Source of the DNA: Thermacetogenium phaeum DSM 12270
GTDB taxonomy: Bacteria; Bacillota; DSM-12270; Thermacetogeniales; Thermacetogeniaceae
Assembly (NCBI RefSeq): GCF_000305935.1
Contig: NC_018870.1
Span: 2,093,001 to 2,157,000 of the forward strand
Direction of reading: 5' to 3'
DNA: 64,000 nucleotides
Positions within the stretch are counted from its first letter, which is position 1; each line of letters opens with the position of its first letter. This document shows positions 57,013 through 64,000 of this stretch, piece by piece. Made by a program: the position numbers and the translations under genes. The notes under the pieces are model-generated. The model had not been told where the DNA came from. It was given only the letters and a program-made list of their open reading frames with translations, and made no database searches.

Positions 57013-57903
57013 GTGTGGATGCCTTTTATCTGGCTGGCCGCAGGCGCCCTGATCGCCCCGCACATCAAGGGATGGTCGGAACGCCTGCTCAACTATCCCC
57101 TCTTTCTGCTGCTCTTCGGGCTCGGCACCAGGATAGGGCTTAACCAGGAACTGCTGTCATCCATCCCCCGACTCGGCCTGACCTCCCTCGTCATCTGTCT
57201 CTTTTCCTCTGCGGCAAGCATCGGCCTGGTTGTTCTCTGGGGTTCGCTGTTCTCGGACGCCGACAGGGGTTCCAGAGCTGGCGGCAGGAGCTCTCAGGGG
57301 CAGGATCTGCGGCGAGAGCTGCTCTCCATCCTGGCGGTGGTTGCTTTTCTGGGAACCGGCATGGCCACCGGCTGCCTGTTGCGCCCCCCGGAGCAGCTGG
57401 TTTTACCGTTAATCAACCTGTCCCTGATCGCAATCTATGTGAGCGTGGGTGTGGGCTTGAAAGACGGCATCACGGGGCTGAAAAACATACCTGGTAAATC
57501 CCTTTACATCTTCCTTCCTCTGGTCATTACAGCGGGCAGCATCATCGGAGGAGTTCTGGCGGGTTTTCTGACCCACTCTAATCTCCGCCTCAGCGGTGCA
57601 ATCGGAGGGGGAATGGGGTATTATTCCCTGACCATGGCCCTGGTATCACAGAATTCCGGAGTCGAGATGGGGTTCATCGCCTTTCTGGCCAACTTCATCA
57701 GGGAGGTGTTGACCTTTTTGCTCAGCCCCCTGCTGGTCAGAATCTCCAGCCTTGCCCCCATCGCCCTCGGCGGAGCAACGACCATGGATACCACCCTGGC
57801 CATGATGAAGCGCTGCCTAAATGAAGAGCATGCCCTCCTGGCCTTCTGCAACGGAGCAGCGCTGACCCTGATCACCCCATTTCTGCTCATCTTACTGCTC
57901 TAG
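57013..57903 (+). CDS. lysO: LysO-family lysine exporter (DUF340)
   Basis: 296 residues with about eight membrane helices. DUF340/LysO lines: LLLFGLGTRIGLNQELLSSI, INLSLIAIYVSVGVGLKDG, GAIGGGMGYYSLTMALVSQN and GGATTMDTTLAMM. LysO exports lysine and thialysine in E. coli. The start is GTG, 8 nt after GAGGTG; an in-frame ATG two codons on is possible. It overlaps the comEC end tail to tail by 12 bp. Confidence 0.85.
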   Translation: MWMPFIWLAAGALIAPHIKGWSERLLNYPLFLLLFGLGTRIGLNQELLSSIPRLGLTSLVICLFSSAASIGLVVLWGSLFSDADRGSRAGGRSSQGQDLRRELLSILAVVAFLGTGMATGCLLRPPEQLVLPLINLSLIAIYVSVGVGLKDGITGLKNIPGKSLYIFLPLVITAGSIIGGVLAGFLTHSNLRLSGAIGGGMGYYSLTMALVSQNSGVEMGFIAFLANFIREVLTFLLSPLLVRISSLAPIALGGATTMDTTLAMMKRCLNEEHALLAFCNGAALTLITPFLLILLL

Positions 57904-60348
57904 CCCTCTTATCTGCAGCCTCTTCCCATCCGTCCTGAAGGTTATCGTTCCTGCTTCATCGGTGCGGAGCACTCGAGCCCCCCTTTCCTCCCAGAAGCGG
58001 ATGGTGGAAAGGGCAGGGTGGCCGAAGGAATTGCGGCCGACGCTGATCACCACCACCTGAGGTCGGACGGCGTCGGCAAACTCCGGGCAAGTACTGTAGG
58101 GGCTGCCGTGATGGGGAGCCTTCAAGACGGTAGCCGCCAGGCCACCCTGCAGGCGGCCCTCCTTTGCTGCAGCCACCAGGCCGGCCATGCCTTCCTGCTC
58201 CAGGTCCCCTGTCAGCAGGAATGAGACCTCCCCGTAGACCAGGTGCAGCACCAGAGAATTGTTGTTGAGATCGCTGCGCGTTCCCCTGTAAAGCCGCTCC
58301 GGAGGGCCGAGCACTGCAATCCTCAAAGCGGGATCGAGCTTGATCTGCGCCCCGGCCCTGATCTGATAAACAGGTATCCCTTTTTCCCGCAACAGACGTT
58401 GCACCTCGAGAGTTAAAGGTGTTGGATGTTCCAGAGGCGGAACGACAAATCCCCCCACCTGAACGTTCCTTAATACGGCAGGTATCCCTCCCAGATGGTC
58501 TTCATGGGGGTGGGAATTCACGACCAGGTCGAGGCGGCGGATCCCTGCGCGCCAGAGGGCGGGAACCACGATCTCCCTGCCGGGATCGAATGTCGAGCTG
58601 CCGTAGGTAGGGCTCCCCCCGGCATCGATCAGCATGCTGCGCCCGCCCGGCGTCCGCACCAAAACGGCGTCCCCCTGTCCGACGTCGAGAAAAGTCACCT
58701 CGAGCTGCTGTGATCGGTACCCCGGCACCCAACACATGAAAAGCAGGCACAGCACCAGGCCGCAGAAGAAAGGCAGCGTCCAGCGGGAGGGAAAAGAGCG
58801 AAAGCGGAAATGAGGGAAAGAAACCGTAAAACCGTGCTGAAGGCTCCAGCCGAACAAAACCAGCAGCAGGAACCAGACGGCAACAACCCACCAGGGAGAA
58901 TGCGGAACGGCAAAGGCCGCACCGGGAATACCCGCCGCCAGCCGGACAAGCCACTTAATGGGATAGGAGAGCGCCCCCGCAGAGACCAAGAAGGGGCTGC
59001 CAGCGGCAGGGGCAGCCAGGGCCAGAACCGCACCGGCGATCCCCAAAAATAAGGCCAGCCCCGCCAGAGGCACAACCAGAACGTTGGCAAACAGCCCGAG
59101 AACTGCCACCTGCTGAAAATAGAGAGCAGTCAAAGGGAGGGTTGCGAGCTGAGCGGCCACGGGCACCGTTACCACCTCCCGCAATAGAGGAGGAAACGGC
59201 AGCTTGTCTCCTAAAGGAGCCGCCAGGTAGAGGATTCCCCAGGTGGCGGCAAAAGAGAGCTGAAACCCAGGCTCGAAAAGGGCAGCCGGGTCGGCAAGGA
59301 GAACGGCCAGAGCAGCCAGCGCCAGGGAAGCGGTATGATCCTTGCGCTGCCGGCAGTAGTGGGCACCAAGACCTACAGTGGCCATCACCGCTGCCCTGGT
59401 CACGGGCGGGGCAAAGTCGATCACTGCTGCGTAACCCCAGACACCGGAAGCAACGAGGAGAAAGGAGGCGCCGCGGCCGAGCCGCAGTATTCCCGACAGA
59501 GCAAGCAAAAAAGCAAAAATAAAGCCCATGTGGAGGCCGGAAACGGAGAAAAGGTGCATCACCCCGGTGCGCTGGTAGATCTCCCTGTCGTCGGCTGTGA
59601 TACCCTCCCGGGAACCGAAAAGGATCCCTTCCAGAAAGAGCGACTGGTCCCGAGGCAGGGCTTCTCTGATTCCATCCGCCAGGCGCAGACGTGCCAGTGC
59701 CGGCCCTCTTTTTAACAGGTAGTACAAACCTTTTTCCCTTTCGGGGAGAACCTGTGGCAAATACAACGCCCGCAATTCGGCCAAAATCCCCCGCCGAGCC
59801 AGGTAGGATCTGTAATCGAACTCCCCCTCATCCTGCGCCGTCGAGGGCAGCCTCAGTGTGCCCTCAGCCCTTACTCTGTCCCCCGGCAGAATTCCCGCAC
59901 CCTCAGCAGAAAAGCTCTGTGCTGCCTTCTCAAGGGAAAAATCCTCTTTCTCGGAATAAAACACAACCTGAATTTTTCCCGGCCCCCGCCATTCTTCCGC
60001 ACCCAGCACCACAACAGGATCATCGAGCACCAGGACCACCCGGTTGGGGTAGAAGGCAGGCGCGGCCGCAACAACGCCTTCTACTCTCACGTAATGATCA
60101 ACAAAGGACTCCAGTGAAGGAGGGAAGGGTACCTTCCCCATCCCTACCCAGGAGCACCCCATGGCCATAAAAAAAAGGGGTAGGAAGTAATAAGAACCCC
60201 TTTTCCCCTTCAGGTAAGACCATACTCCCCCGACCAGGAAAACCAGAGCGGCTACCAGAGCCATCGGAGGAGTAGAGGTGTTGCAACAAAACTCGCCCAG
60301 AACAACCCCTACTGCAAAAGCACAGGCAACAACGACGACAGGCGACAC
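57892..60348 (-). CDS. comEC: DNA uptake channel ComEC
   Basis: 818 residues. N-terminal DUF4131 (OB-like) region, the Competence membrane domain (LFSVSGLHMGFIFAFLLALS, VTRAAVMATVGLGAHYCRQR), and a C-terminal metallo-beta-lactamase domain (TFLDVGQGDAVLVRTPGG, SHPHEDHLGGIPAV, APHHGSPYSTCPEFADAVR). The motifs look complete. It takes single-stranded DNA into the cell, so the host may be naturally transformable, although no comEA is next to it here. Confidence 0.94.
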   Translation of the reverse strand: MSPVVVVACAFAVGVVLGEFCCNTSTPPMALVAALVFLVGGVWSYLKGKRGSYYFLPLFFMAMGCSWVGMGKVPFPPSLESFVDHYVRVEGVVAAAPAFYPNRVVLVLDDPVVVLGAEEWRGPGKIQVVFYSEKEDFSLEKAAQSFSAEGAGILPGDRVRAEGTLRLPSTAQDEGEFDYRSYLARRGILAELRALYLPQVLPEREKGLYYLLKRGPALARLRLADGIREALPRDQSLFLEGILFGSREGITADDREIYQRTGVMHLFSVSGLHMGFIFAFLLALSGILRLGRGASFLLVASGVWGYAAVIDFAPPVTRAAVMATVGLGAHYCRQRKDHTASLALAALAVLLADPAALFEPGFQLSFAATWGILYLAAPLGDKLPFPPLLREVVTVPVAAQLATLPLTALYFQQVAVLGLFANVLVVPLAGLALFLGIAGAVLALAAPAAGSPFLVSAGALSYPIKWLVRLAAGIPGAAFAVPHSPWWVVAVWFLLLVLFGWSLQHGFTVSFPHFRFRSFPSRWTLPFFCGLVLCLLFMCWVPGYRSQQLEVTFLDVGQGDAVLVRTPGGRSMLIDAGGSPTYGSSTFDPGREIVVPALWRAGIRRLDLVVNSHPHEDHLGGIPAVLRNVQVGGFVVPPLEHPTPLTLEVQRLLREKGIPVYQIRAGAQIKLDPALRIAVLGPPERLYRGTRSDLNNNSLVLHLVYGEVSFLLTGDLEQEGMAGLVAAAKEGRLQGGLAATVLKAPHHGSPYSTCPEFADAVRPQVVVISVGRNSFGHPALSTIRFWEERGARVLRTDEAGTITFRTDGKRLQIRGLEQ

Positions 60349-60428
60349 CCAGGCCCCCTCCCTCTTCCAGGACTATTCTCCATCTCTGCGGAAAATCCTT
60401 GTAGAAGGGAACCGGCCGTTAGCCGCCG

Positions 60429-61601
60429 TTATTGTGGGCGCTCCCCCAGGGTTACGGCGACATTGATGGTCTTCCCGTTGCGCACAACCGACAGCTGCAC
60501 CCTCTTCCCGGGCCCCGCCTCACGGGCCAGATCCAGGAGGTCTCCTGTGGACTGGAGCTTTTTCCCATTCCAGGCGATGATTACATCCCCCTGCTGCAAT
60601 CCGGCACGCTCCGCCGGGCTTCCGGAAACCACCCCCCTGATCACGACCCCCTCCGCACCGGAAAGGCCAAAGTAGTCGGCCAGGGTAGGTGTGAGATCCT
60701 GGATTTCCACTCCAAGCCAGCCCCGCACTACCCTGCCCTTCTTGATCAGGTCGTCCAGCACACTCTGCACCGTATCGCTGGGGACGGCAAAACCGATTCC
60801 CTGCGCCTCGGCGCTGACTGCGGTGTTGATCCCGATCACCTCACCCTTCAGGTTGAGCAGCGGCCCACCGCTGTTGCCCGGGTTGATCGAGGCATCGGTC
60901 TGCAGGAGATTACGGTAGCTGCGGTCCTCCACGGTGATCGGACGCCCTTTGGCGCTGATCACCCCGACCGTCACCGTGTGATCAAGGCCATAAGGGTTAC
61001 CGATAGCGATAACCCAGTTGCCCACCTCGATGTCGTTAGAGCTGCCCAGCTTGAGAGTCGGCAGGTTATTTCCGGCATCGACCTTCAAAACCGCCAGATC
61101 GAGCTCCCGGTCTGCTCCTACAACACGGGCGGGCACCGGACGGCTTCTCCCCACTATGCTGACGTTGATCACCTCAGCACCTTCAATCACGTGCTCGTTG
61201 GTGAGGATGTAGCCATCGGAGGTGATGATGAAACCGGATCCCAATCCCTGCTGCACCCTCGTCCTGGGGGCAAAATCAAATTGTTGGCCGAAGAACTCCC
61301 GAAAGAAGGGGTCGTTAAAAAAGGGGTCGTACCGCTGGGAAGTGGTTTGGACCTGGGTCTCAATTTTTACCACGGCAGGCCCAGCCTTTTTCACTATATC
61401 CGCGATGGTATTCGGCCCGACACCGGGAAGCTCAACCGAATCCGCCTCCCCTCCGGAGTCCTCCTGAGGGTTTTGCAGGGCGGCCAACACTGGTGTCAGC
61501 CAGTTATTCCCCGAGGCAAACAAGATTCCTCCGGTAAATGCAATCCCGGCCAGAAAAGCCACCAAAACCACAACCACCAGAAGCCTACTCTTCCTCATCA
61601 C
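60429..61601 (-). CDS. htrA: HtrA/DegP-like serine protease
   Basis: 390 residues. One N-terminal membrane helix (LLVVVVLVAFLAGIAFTGGI), then a trypsin-like domain with the triad: His in ILTNEHVIEG, Asp in LDLAVLKVD, Ser in NPGNSGGPLLNLKGE, and one PDZ domain (GWLGVEIQDLTPTLADYFG). Surface-exposed protein quality control. Coupled to tatA: its ATG overlaps the tatA stop (ATGA). Single PDZ is usual in Firmicutes. Confidence 0.95.
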   Translation of the reverse strand: MMRKSRLLVVVVLVAFLAGIAFTGGILFASGNNWLTPVLAALQNPQEDSGGEADSVELPGVGPNTIADIVKKAGPAVVKIETQVQTTSQRYDPFFNDPFFREFFGQQFDFAPRTRVQQGLGSGFIITSDGYILTNEHVIEGAEVINVSIVGRSRPVPARVVGADRELDLAVLKVDAGNNLPTLKLGSSNDIEVGNWVIAIGNPYGLDHTVTVGVISAKGRPITVEDRSYRNLLQTDASINPGNSGGPLLNLKGEVIGINTAVSAEAQGIGFAVPSDTVQSVLDDLIKKGRVVRGWLGVEIQDLTPTLADYFGLSGAEGVVIRGVVSGSPAERAGLQQGDVIIAWNGKKLQSTGDLLDLAREAGPGKRVQLSVVRNGKTINVAVTLGERPQ

Positions 61602-61939
61602 GCGCTCCCTCCCGTTTGCTGTTTGGCATTATCCCCCAACTTCCCATCTTCACCCTGCTTGTCGCTCTTCTCTGCAGCGGCATCATCCCGCTTTTCATTA
61701 CCCTTGGGGGTATCGCTTGAAGGTGAATTGACAGGAGAGGTATTCTTGCTGCCGGCAACCTGCTGGGGATTCTCCCGGCTGATCTCATCCCAGACGCGCT
61801 GCAAACCGCTCGAGGCCTTGCGGAACTCGCGCACCGCCTTGCCGAGCGTCCGAGCCACCTCCGGCATCTTCCCCGGCCCGAAAACAATAAGGACAATTAT
61901 CAGGATCAGCAACAGCTCCATCGGCCCGATATTGAGCAT
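61598..61939 (-). CDS. tatA: Twin-arginine translocase subunit TatA
   Basis: 113 residues. N-terminal membrane helix and amphipathic helix: GPMELLLILIIVLIVFGPGK, MPEVARTLGKAVREFRKAS with the FGP turn, then a charged, disordered tail. I chose ATG at 61939 (MLNIGPMELL) after GGTGA; a frame from 61987 lacks a site. No tatC lies in the window. The Tat system exports folded, often cofactor-bearing proteins. Confidence 0.93.
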   Translation of the reverse strand: MLNIGPMELLLILIIVLIVFGPGKMPEVARTLGKAVREFRKASSGLQRVWDEISRENPQQVAGSKNTSPVNSPSSDTPKGNEKRDDAAAEKSDKQGEDGKLGDNAKQQTGGSA

Positions 61940-62093
61940 CAACTTCACCCCGGCTCTATTATACCTCTCGATCCCAACGCCGGACAAGAATCAACTGTTT
62001 CCCGGGAAAAAGGCGAAAAATCATGGCCTGACGGATCACAACAGGGAAACAACGGCAATAGCATCGATCAACCGCCGGCCAAACCGCCTTAAT

Positions 62094-62122
62094 AAAAAAC
62101 CCTGCCGCTAACGCGACAGGGA
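62094..62122 (-). terminator. Terminator of the ech operon
   Basis: On the minus strand CCCTGTCGC, GTTA loop, GCGGCAGGG, then TTTTTTATT. It lies 31 bp past the stop of the ferredoxin gene at 62153. Confidence 0.8.
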
Positions 62123-62152
62123 ACCGGCAACTGCTTCCCTTCACCAAGAAAG

Positions 62153-62503
62153 TTATTCTTTCTCCTTCTTCCCCTTAGCAATATGAACTTCCACAGCCTT
62201 TGTATAGAAAGGCGGACGCCACTTGTTGAAGGAGTTTATAGCATCCTTGTTGCAGGCCTCAACACAGACATTGCAGACAATGCAACGCGCCGGATGAAAG
62301 ATCAGTTCCTTCTTCTCTTTATTGATCTCAATGGCATCGGCCGGACAGCGCCGGGCACAGTTCCCGCACAGAATACACTTTTCATCATTAAACTCGATGT
62401 GCCCTCGCACCCCGGGCGCAGGCTCCCGTACCTGGACGGGATACATTCTGGTGGCCGGCCCGCCGAAAAAGTTGCGAATAACTGTAGGCAGCATCACTGG
62501 CAT
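62153..62503 (-). CDS. echF: Ech hydrogenase ferredoxin subunit (EchF-like)
   Basis: 116 residues with two 4Fe-4S motifs: CILCGNCARRCPADAI and CIVCNVCVEACNKDAI. Basic C-terminal tail (AKGKKEKE). Passes electrons between soluble ferredoxin and the hydrogenase small subunit. I chose ATG at 62503 because AGGAGGTG lies 7 nt upstream, leaving 29 bp after the large-subunit stop. Last gene of the operon, followed by a terminator. Confidence 0.9.
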   Translation of the reverse strand: MPVMLPTVIRNFFGGPATRMYPVQVREPAPGVRGHIEFNDEKCILCGNCARRCPADAIEINKEKKELIFHPARCIVCNVCVEACNKDAINSFNKWRPPFYTKAVEVHIAKGKKEKE

Positions 62504-62532
62504 TATGCTCCACCTCCTTTTTAATTCCACCG

Positions 62533-63615
62533 CTACCTTTCGGTGCAACTGATGCACGGATCAATGGAAAGGACAATAATCGGAACATCAGCCAGTTCGC
62601 ATCCGGGCAACATCACCAGTAGAGACGGAATATTGGCATAGGTCGGTGTCCGCACACGCAGGCGTTCCAGGTTACGGGTACCGTTTCCTTTAGCGTAGTA
62701 GAAAACCTCACCTCTCGGCTGTTCCGCTCGGAAAACAGCTTCATTGGCCGGCGGGTTTCCTTTCGGCCGAACGCTGATCTCCCCTTCCGGCATCTTGCTC
62801 AGGGCTTCCAGCTGCAGGTCGATGGCCTGGAGGGTCTCCCGAGCCCGCACGAGGGCCCGTGCATAGCTGTCTCCGTCTGTCTCCACGATGGGTTCAAATC
62901 CCAGCTCGCCGTATGCCTGGTACCCCTGCATCCGGCAGTCTTCCTTGACCCCCGATGCCCTCAGGTGCGGCCCAGCACATCCGAGCTGAATGGCCTGCTC
63001 TTTGGTCAGGACTCCCTTTCCGACCGTACGCGCTTTGACGGTGTAGTCAGTAGCCAGGACGTTGATCAGGTCCCCGGCTTCCTTTTTGATCTCCATGAGG
63101 ACCTTTTCGCAGATCTTCTTCTGCTCCTCATTGATGTCGCGGCGGACACCCCCCACAATCGAAACCGACTGGGTGACGCGGTGCCCCGCCGTCAGCTCCA
63201 TCAGGTCGAGGATTTTTTCCCTGATCCGCCAGAACTGCATGAACATGCTTTCAAAACCAAAGGCATCGGCAAGCAGCCCCAGCCAGAGCAGATGGCTGTG
63301 CGTTCTGCTCATCTCCGAAAAGATAGTGCGCAAGTATTTGGCACGAGGCGGTATCTCCATCGGCCAGAGCCTTTCCACAACCTCGCAGTAGCTTATCCCG
63401 TGGATGCAGCTGCAGATACCGCAGATGCGCTCACACAGGTGGATATTCTTCGGGTAATCGTTCAGCTCGCAGGCCTTCTCAATCCCGCGGTGTCCGTAAC
63501 CGATGGCCGGCACAACCTCAACCACTTTTTCATCCTCATAGGTTATCTTCAACTGAATCGGTTCCGGAAGTACCGGGTGCTGCGGGCCGAATGGTGCAAT
63601 CGTGCGCGGTGCCAT
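62533..63615 (-). CDS. echE: Ech-type [NiFe]-hydrogenase large subunit (EchE-like)
   Basis: 360 residues, the short form seen in group 4 (energy-converting) hydrogenases. Both Ni-Fe ligand pairs are there: CERICGICSCIHG near residue 65 and DPCISCTER at the C-terminus. The four Cys tell it apart from its complex I relative NuoD, which lacks them. The C-terminal tail after the Cys pair is only a few residues, as in Ech types that need little or no processing. It holds the H2-forming site of a membrane ion pump. Confidence 0.93.
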   Translation of the reverse strand: MAPRTIAPFGPQHPVLPEPIQLKITYEDEKVVEVVPAIGYGHRGIEKACELNDYPKNIHLCERICGICSCIHGISYCEVVERLWPMEIPPRAKYLRTIFSEMSRTHSHLLWLGLLADAFGFESMFMQFWRIREKILDLMELTAGHRVTQSVSIVGGVRRDINEEQKKICEKVLMEIKKEAGDLINVLATDYTVKARTVGKGVLTKEQAIQLGCAGPHLRASGVKEDCRMQGYQAYGELGFEPIVETDGDSYARALVRARETLQAIDLQLEALSKMPEGEISVRPKGNPPANEAVFRAEQPRGEVFYYAKGNGTRNLERLRVRTPTYANIPSLLVMLPGCELADVPIIVLSIDPCISCTER

Positions 63616-63993
63616 TTACTTGCCCCCCTTTCCGCCAGCGGCCCGATCCTTCAGCATTGGCAGCACCGGGCTGTCCTTGCCTAAGAGCATATGGCCGCCG
63701 AAGTCAATGGCCATCCCCTTAACCTTCAATCCGAAGAGCTCCGACATCTCGTTTTCAATGAGAACGGCGGTGAGGTAGATCCCCGTGATGCTGGGAACTT
63801 CCTCATCTTTGCCGACTACAATCCTCAGGCCTGCCATATCCATACCCGGGCTGTAGTTGAAATAATAGGTGACTTCCAGATTATCACCCAGGTCGCTGCA
63901 GACGGCGGTCACAAACCGGGCCTTGGCGTCGGCAAACTTTTGAACCTCTTTTAAAAGGTCGTCCTTGCCGATTTCTTTGATGTTCTCGATCAT
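63616..63993 (-). CDS. echD: Ech hydrogenase subunit EchD-like (NuoC-like)
   Basis: 125 residues, like the NuoC-related 30-kDa-type subunit in Ech: VTYYFNYSPGMDMAGLRIVV, VPSITGIYLTAVLIENEMSE and ELFGLKVKGMAIDFGGHMLL. It lies directly before the large subunit (0-bp gap), the order known in ech operons. The start at 63993 is ATG; its ribosome site is close to the window edge. The genes for the membrane subunits and small subunit should follow just beyond the window. Confidence 0.88.
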   Translation of the reverse strand: MIENIKEIGKDDLLKEVQKFADAKARFVTAVCSDLGDNLEVTYYFNYSPGMDMAGLRIVVGKDEEVPSITGIYLTAVLIENEMSELFGLKVKGMAIDFGGHMLLGKDSPVLPMLKDRAAGGKGGK

Positions 63994-64000
63994 TTCGCCA

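Noticed and set aside
60432-62111. 559-codon plus-strand frame opposite htrA and tatA
   Set aside because: Crosses two intact minus-strand genes and a terminator; no start signal.

Overview
The window looks like chromosome from a spore-forming, anaerobic, probably thermophilic member of the Clostridia (Firmicutes), of the moderately GC-rich kind. The signs are spore genes (cotJABC, spoIIP), the order hemW-hrcA-grpE-dnaK-dnaJ-rsmE-mtaB under a CIRCE element, strong GGAGG ribosome sites, a BirA-type operator, and part of an Ech-type membrane [NiFe] hydrogenase. An apparent di-myo-inositol-phosphate solute pathway points to heat adaptation. The species cannot be named from sequence alone. I saw no rRNA or tRNA gene and no CRISPR array.

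Layout. 0.8-4.3 kb: a copper module (copA, small membrane protein, csoR) and, divergently, a tiny transcription unit with an 18-codon ORF; both promoters carry CsoR-like inverted repeats. 4.5-12.1 kb: an accessory region of secreted and membrane proteins of unknown function, gene remnants, two dead insertion sequences, a 77-bp promoter-like sequence present twice, and a 415-bp copy of the inside of cysK joined to a broken phosphatase gene. 12.1-15.5 kb: an operon of a PHP phosphatase, inositol-1-phosphate synthase and a fused cytidylyltransferase/CDP-alcohol transferase. 15.9-20 kb: mazEF and a SNF2 helicase with a zinc-ribbon partner. 20.5-24.2 kb: a PAS/GGDEF/HD-GYP signalling protein and a FIST sensor. 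24.9-27.5 kb: cysK and cotJABC.

28-39 kb: a SIMPL protein, an ECF sigma/anti-sigma pair, Hsp20, AzlCD, a small multidrug-type transporter, the biotin transporter bioY with its ATPase and permease, a tautomerase, a MagIII/Nth-like glycosylase, HIT, MtaB and RsmE. 39.6-49.2 kb: the heat-shock operon, hemW, lepA and murJ. 49.3-50.7 kb: a tnpB-only IS605-type element broken by a 17-bp tandem duplication. 50.8-62 kb: spoIIP, a PIG-L deacetylase, rpsT, holA, lysO, comEC, htrA and tatA. 62.1-64 kb: the distal part of an ech operon, cut by the window end.

Most housekeeping genes lie on the minus strand in tightly coupled operons with 1-26 bp overlaps. A repeat family (three copies, near 16.8, 27.9 and 54.7 kb) sits in gaps between genes. 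The observations most worth following are the inositol-solute operon with its unassigned phosphatase, and the copper-responsive tiny gene with its own promoter, operator and terminator.
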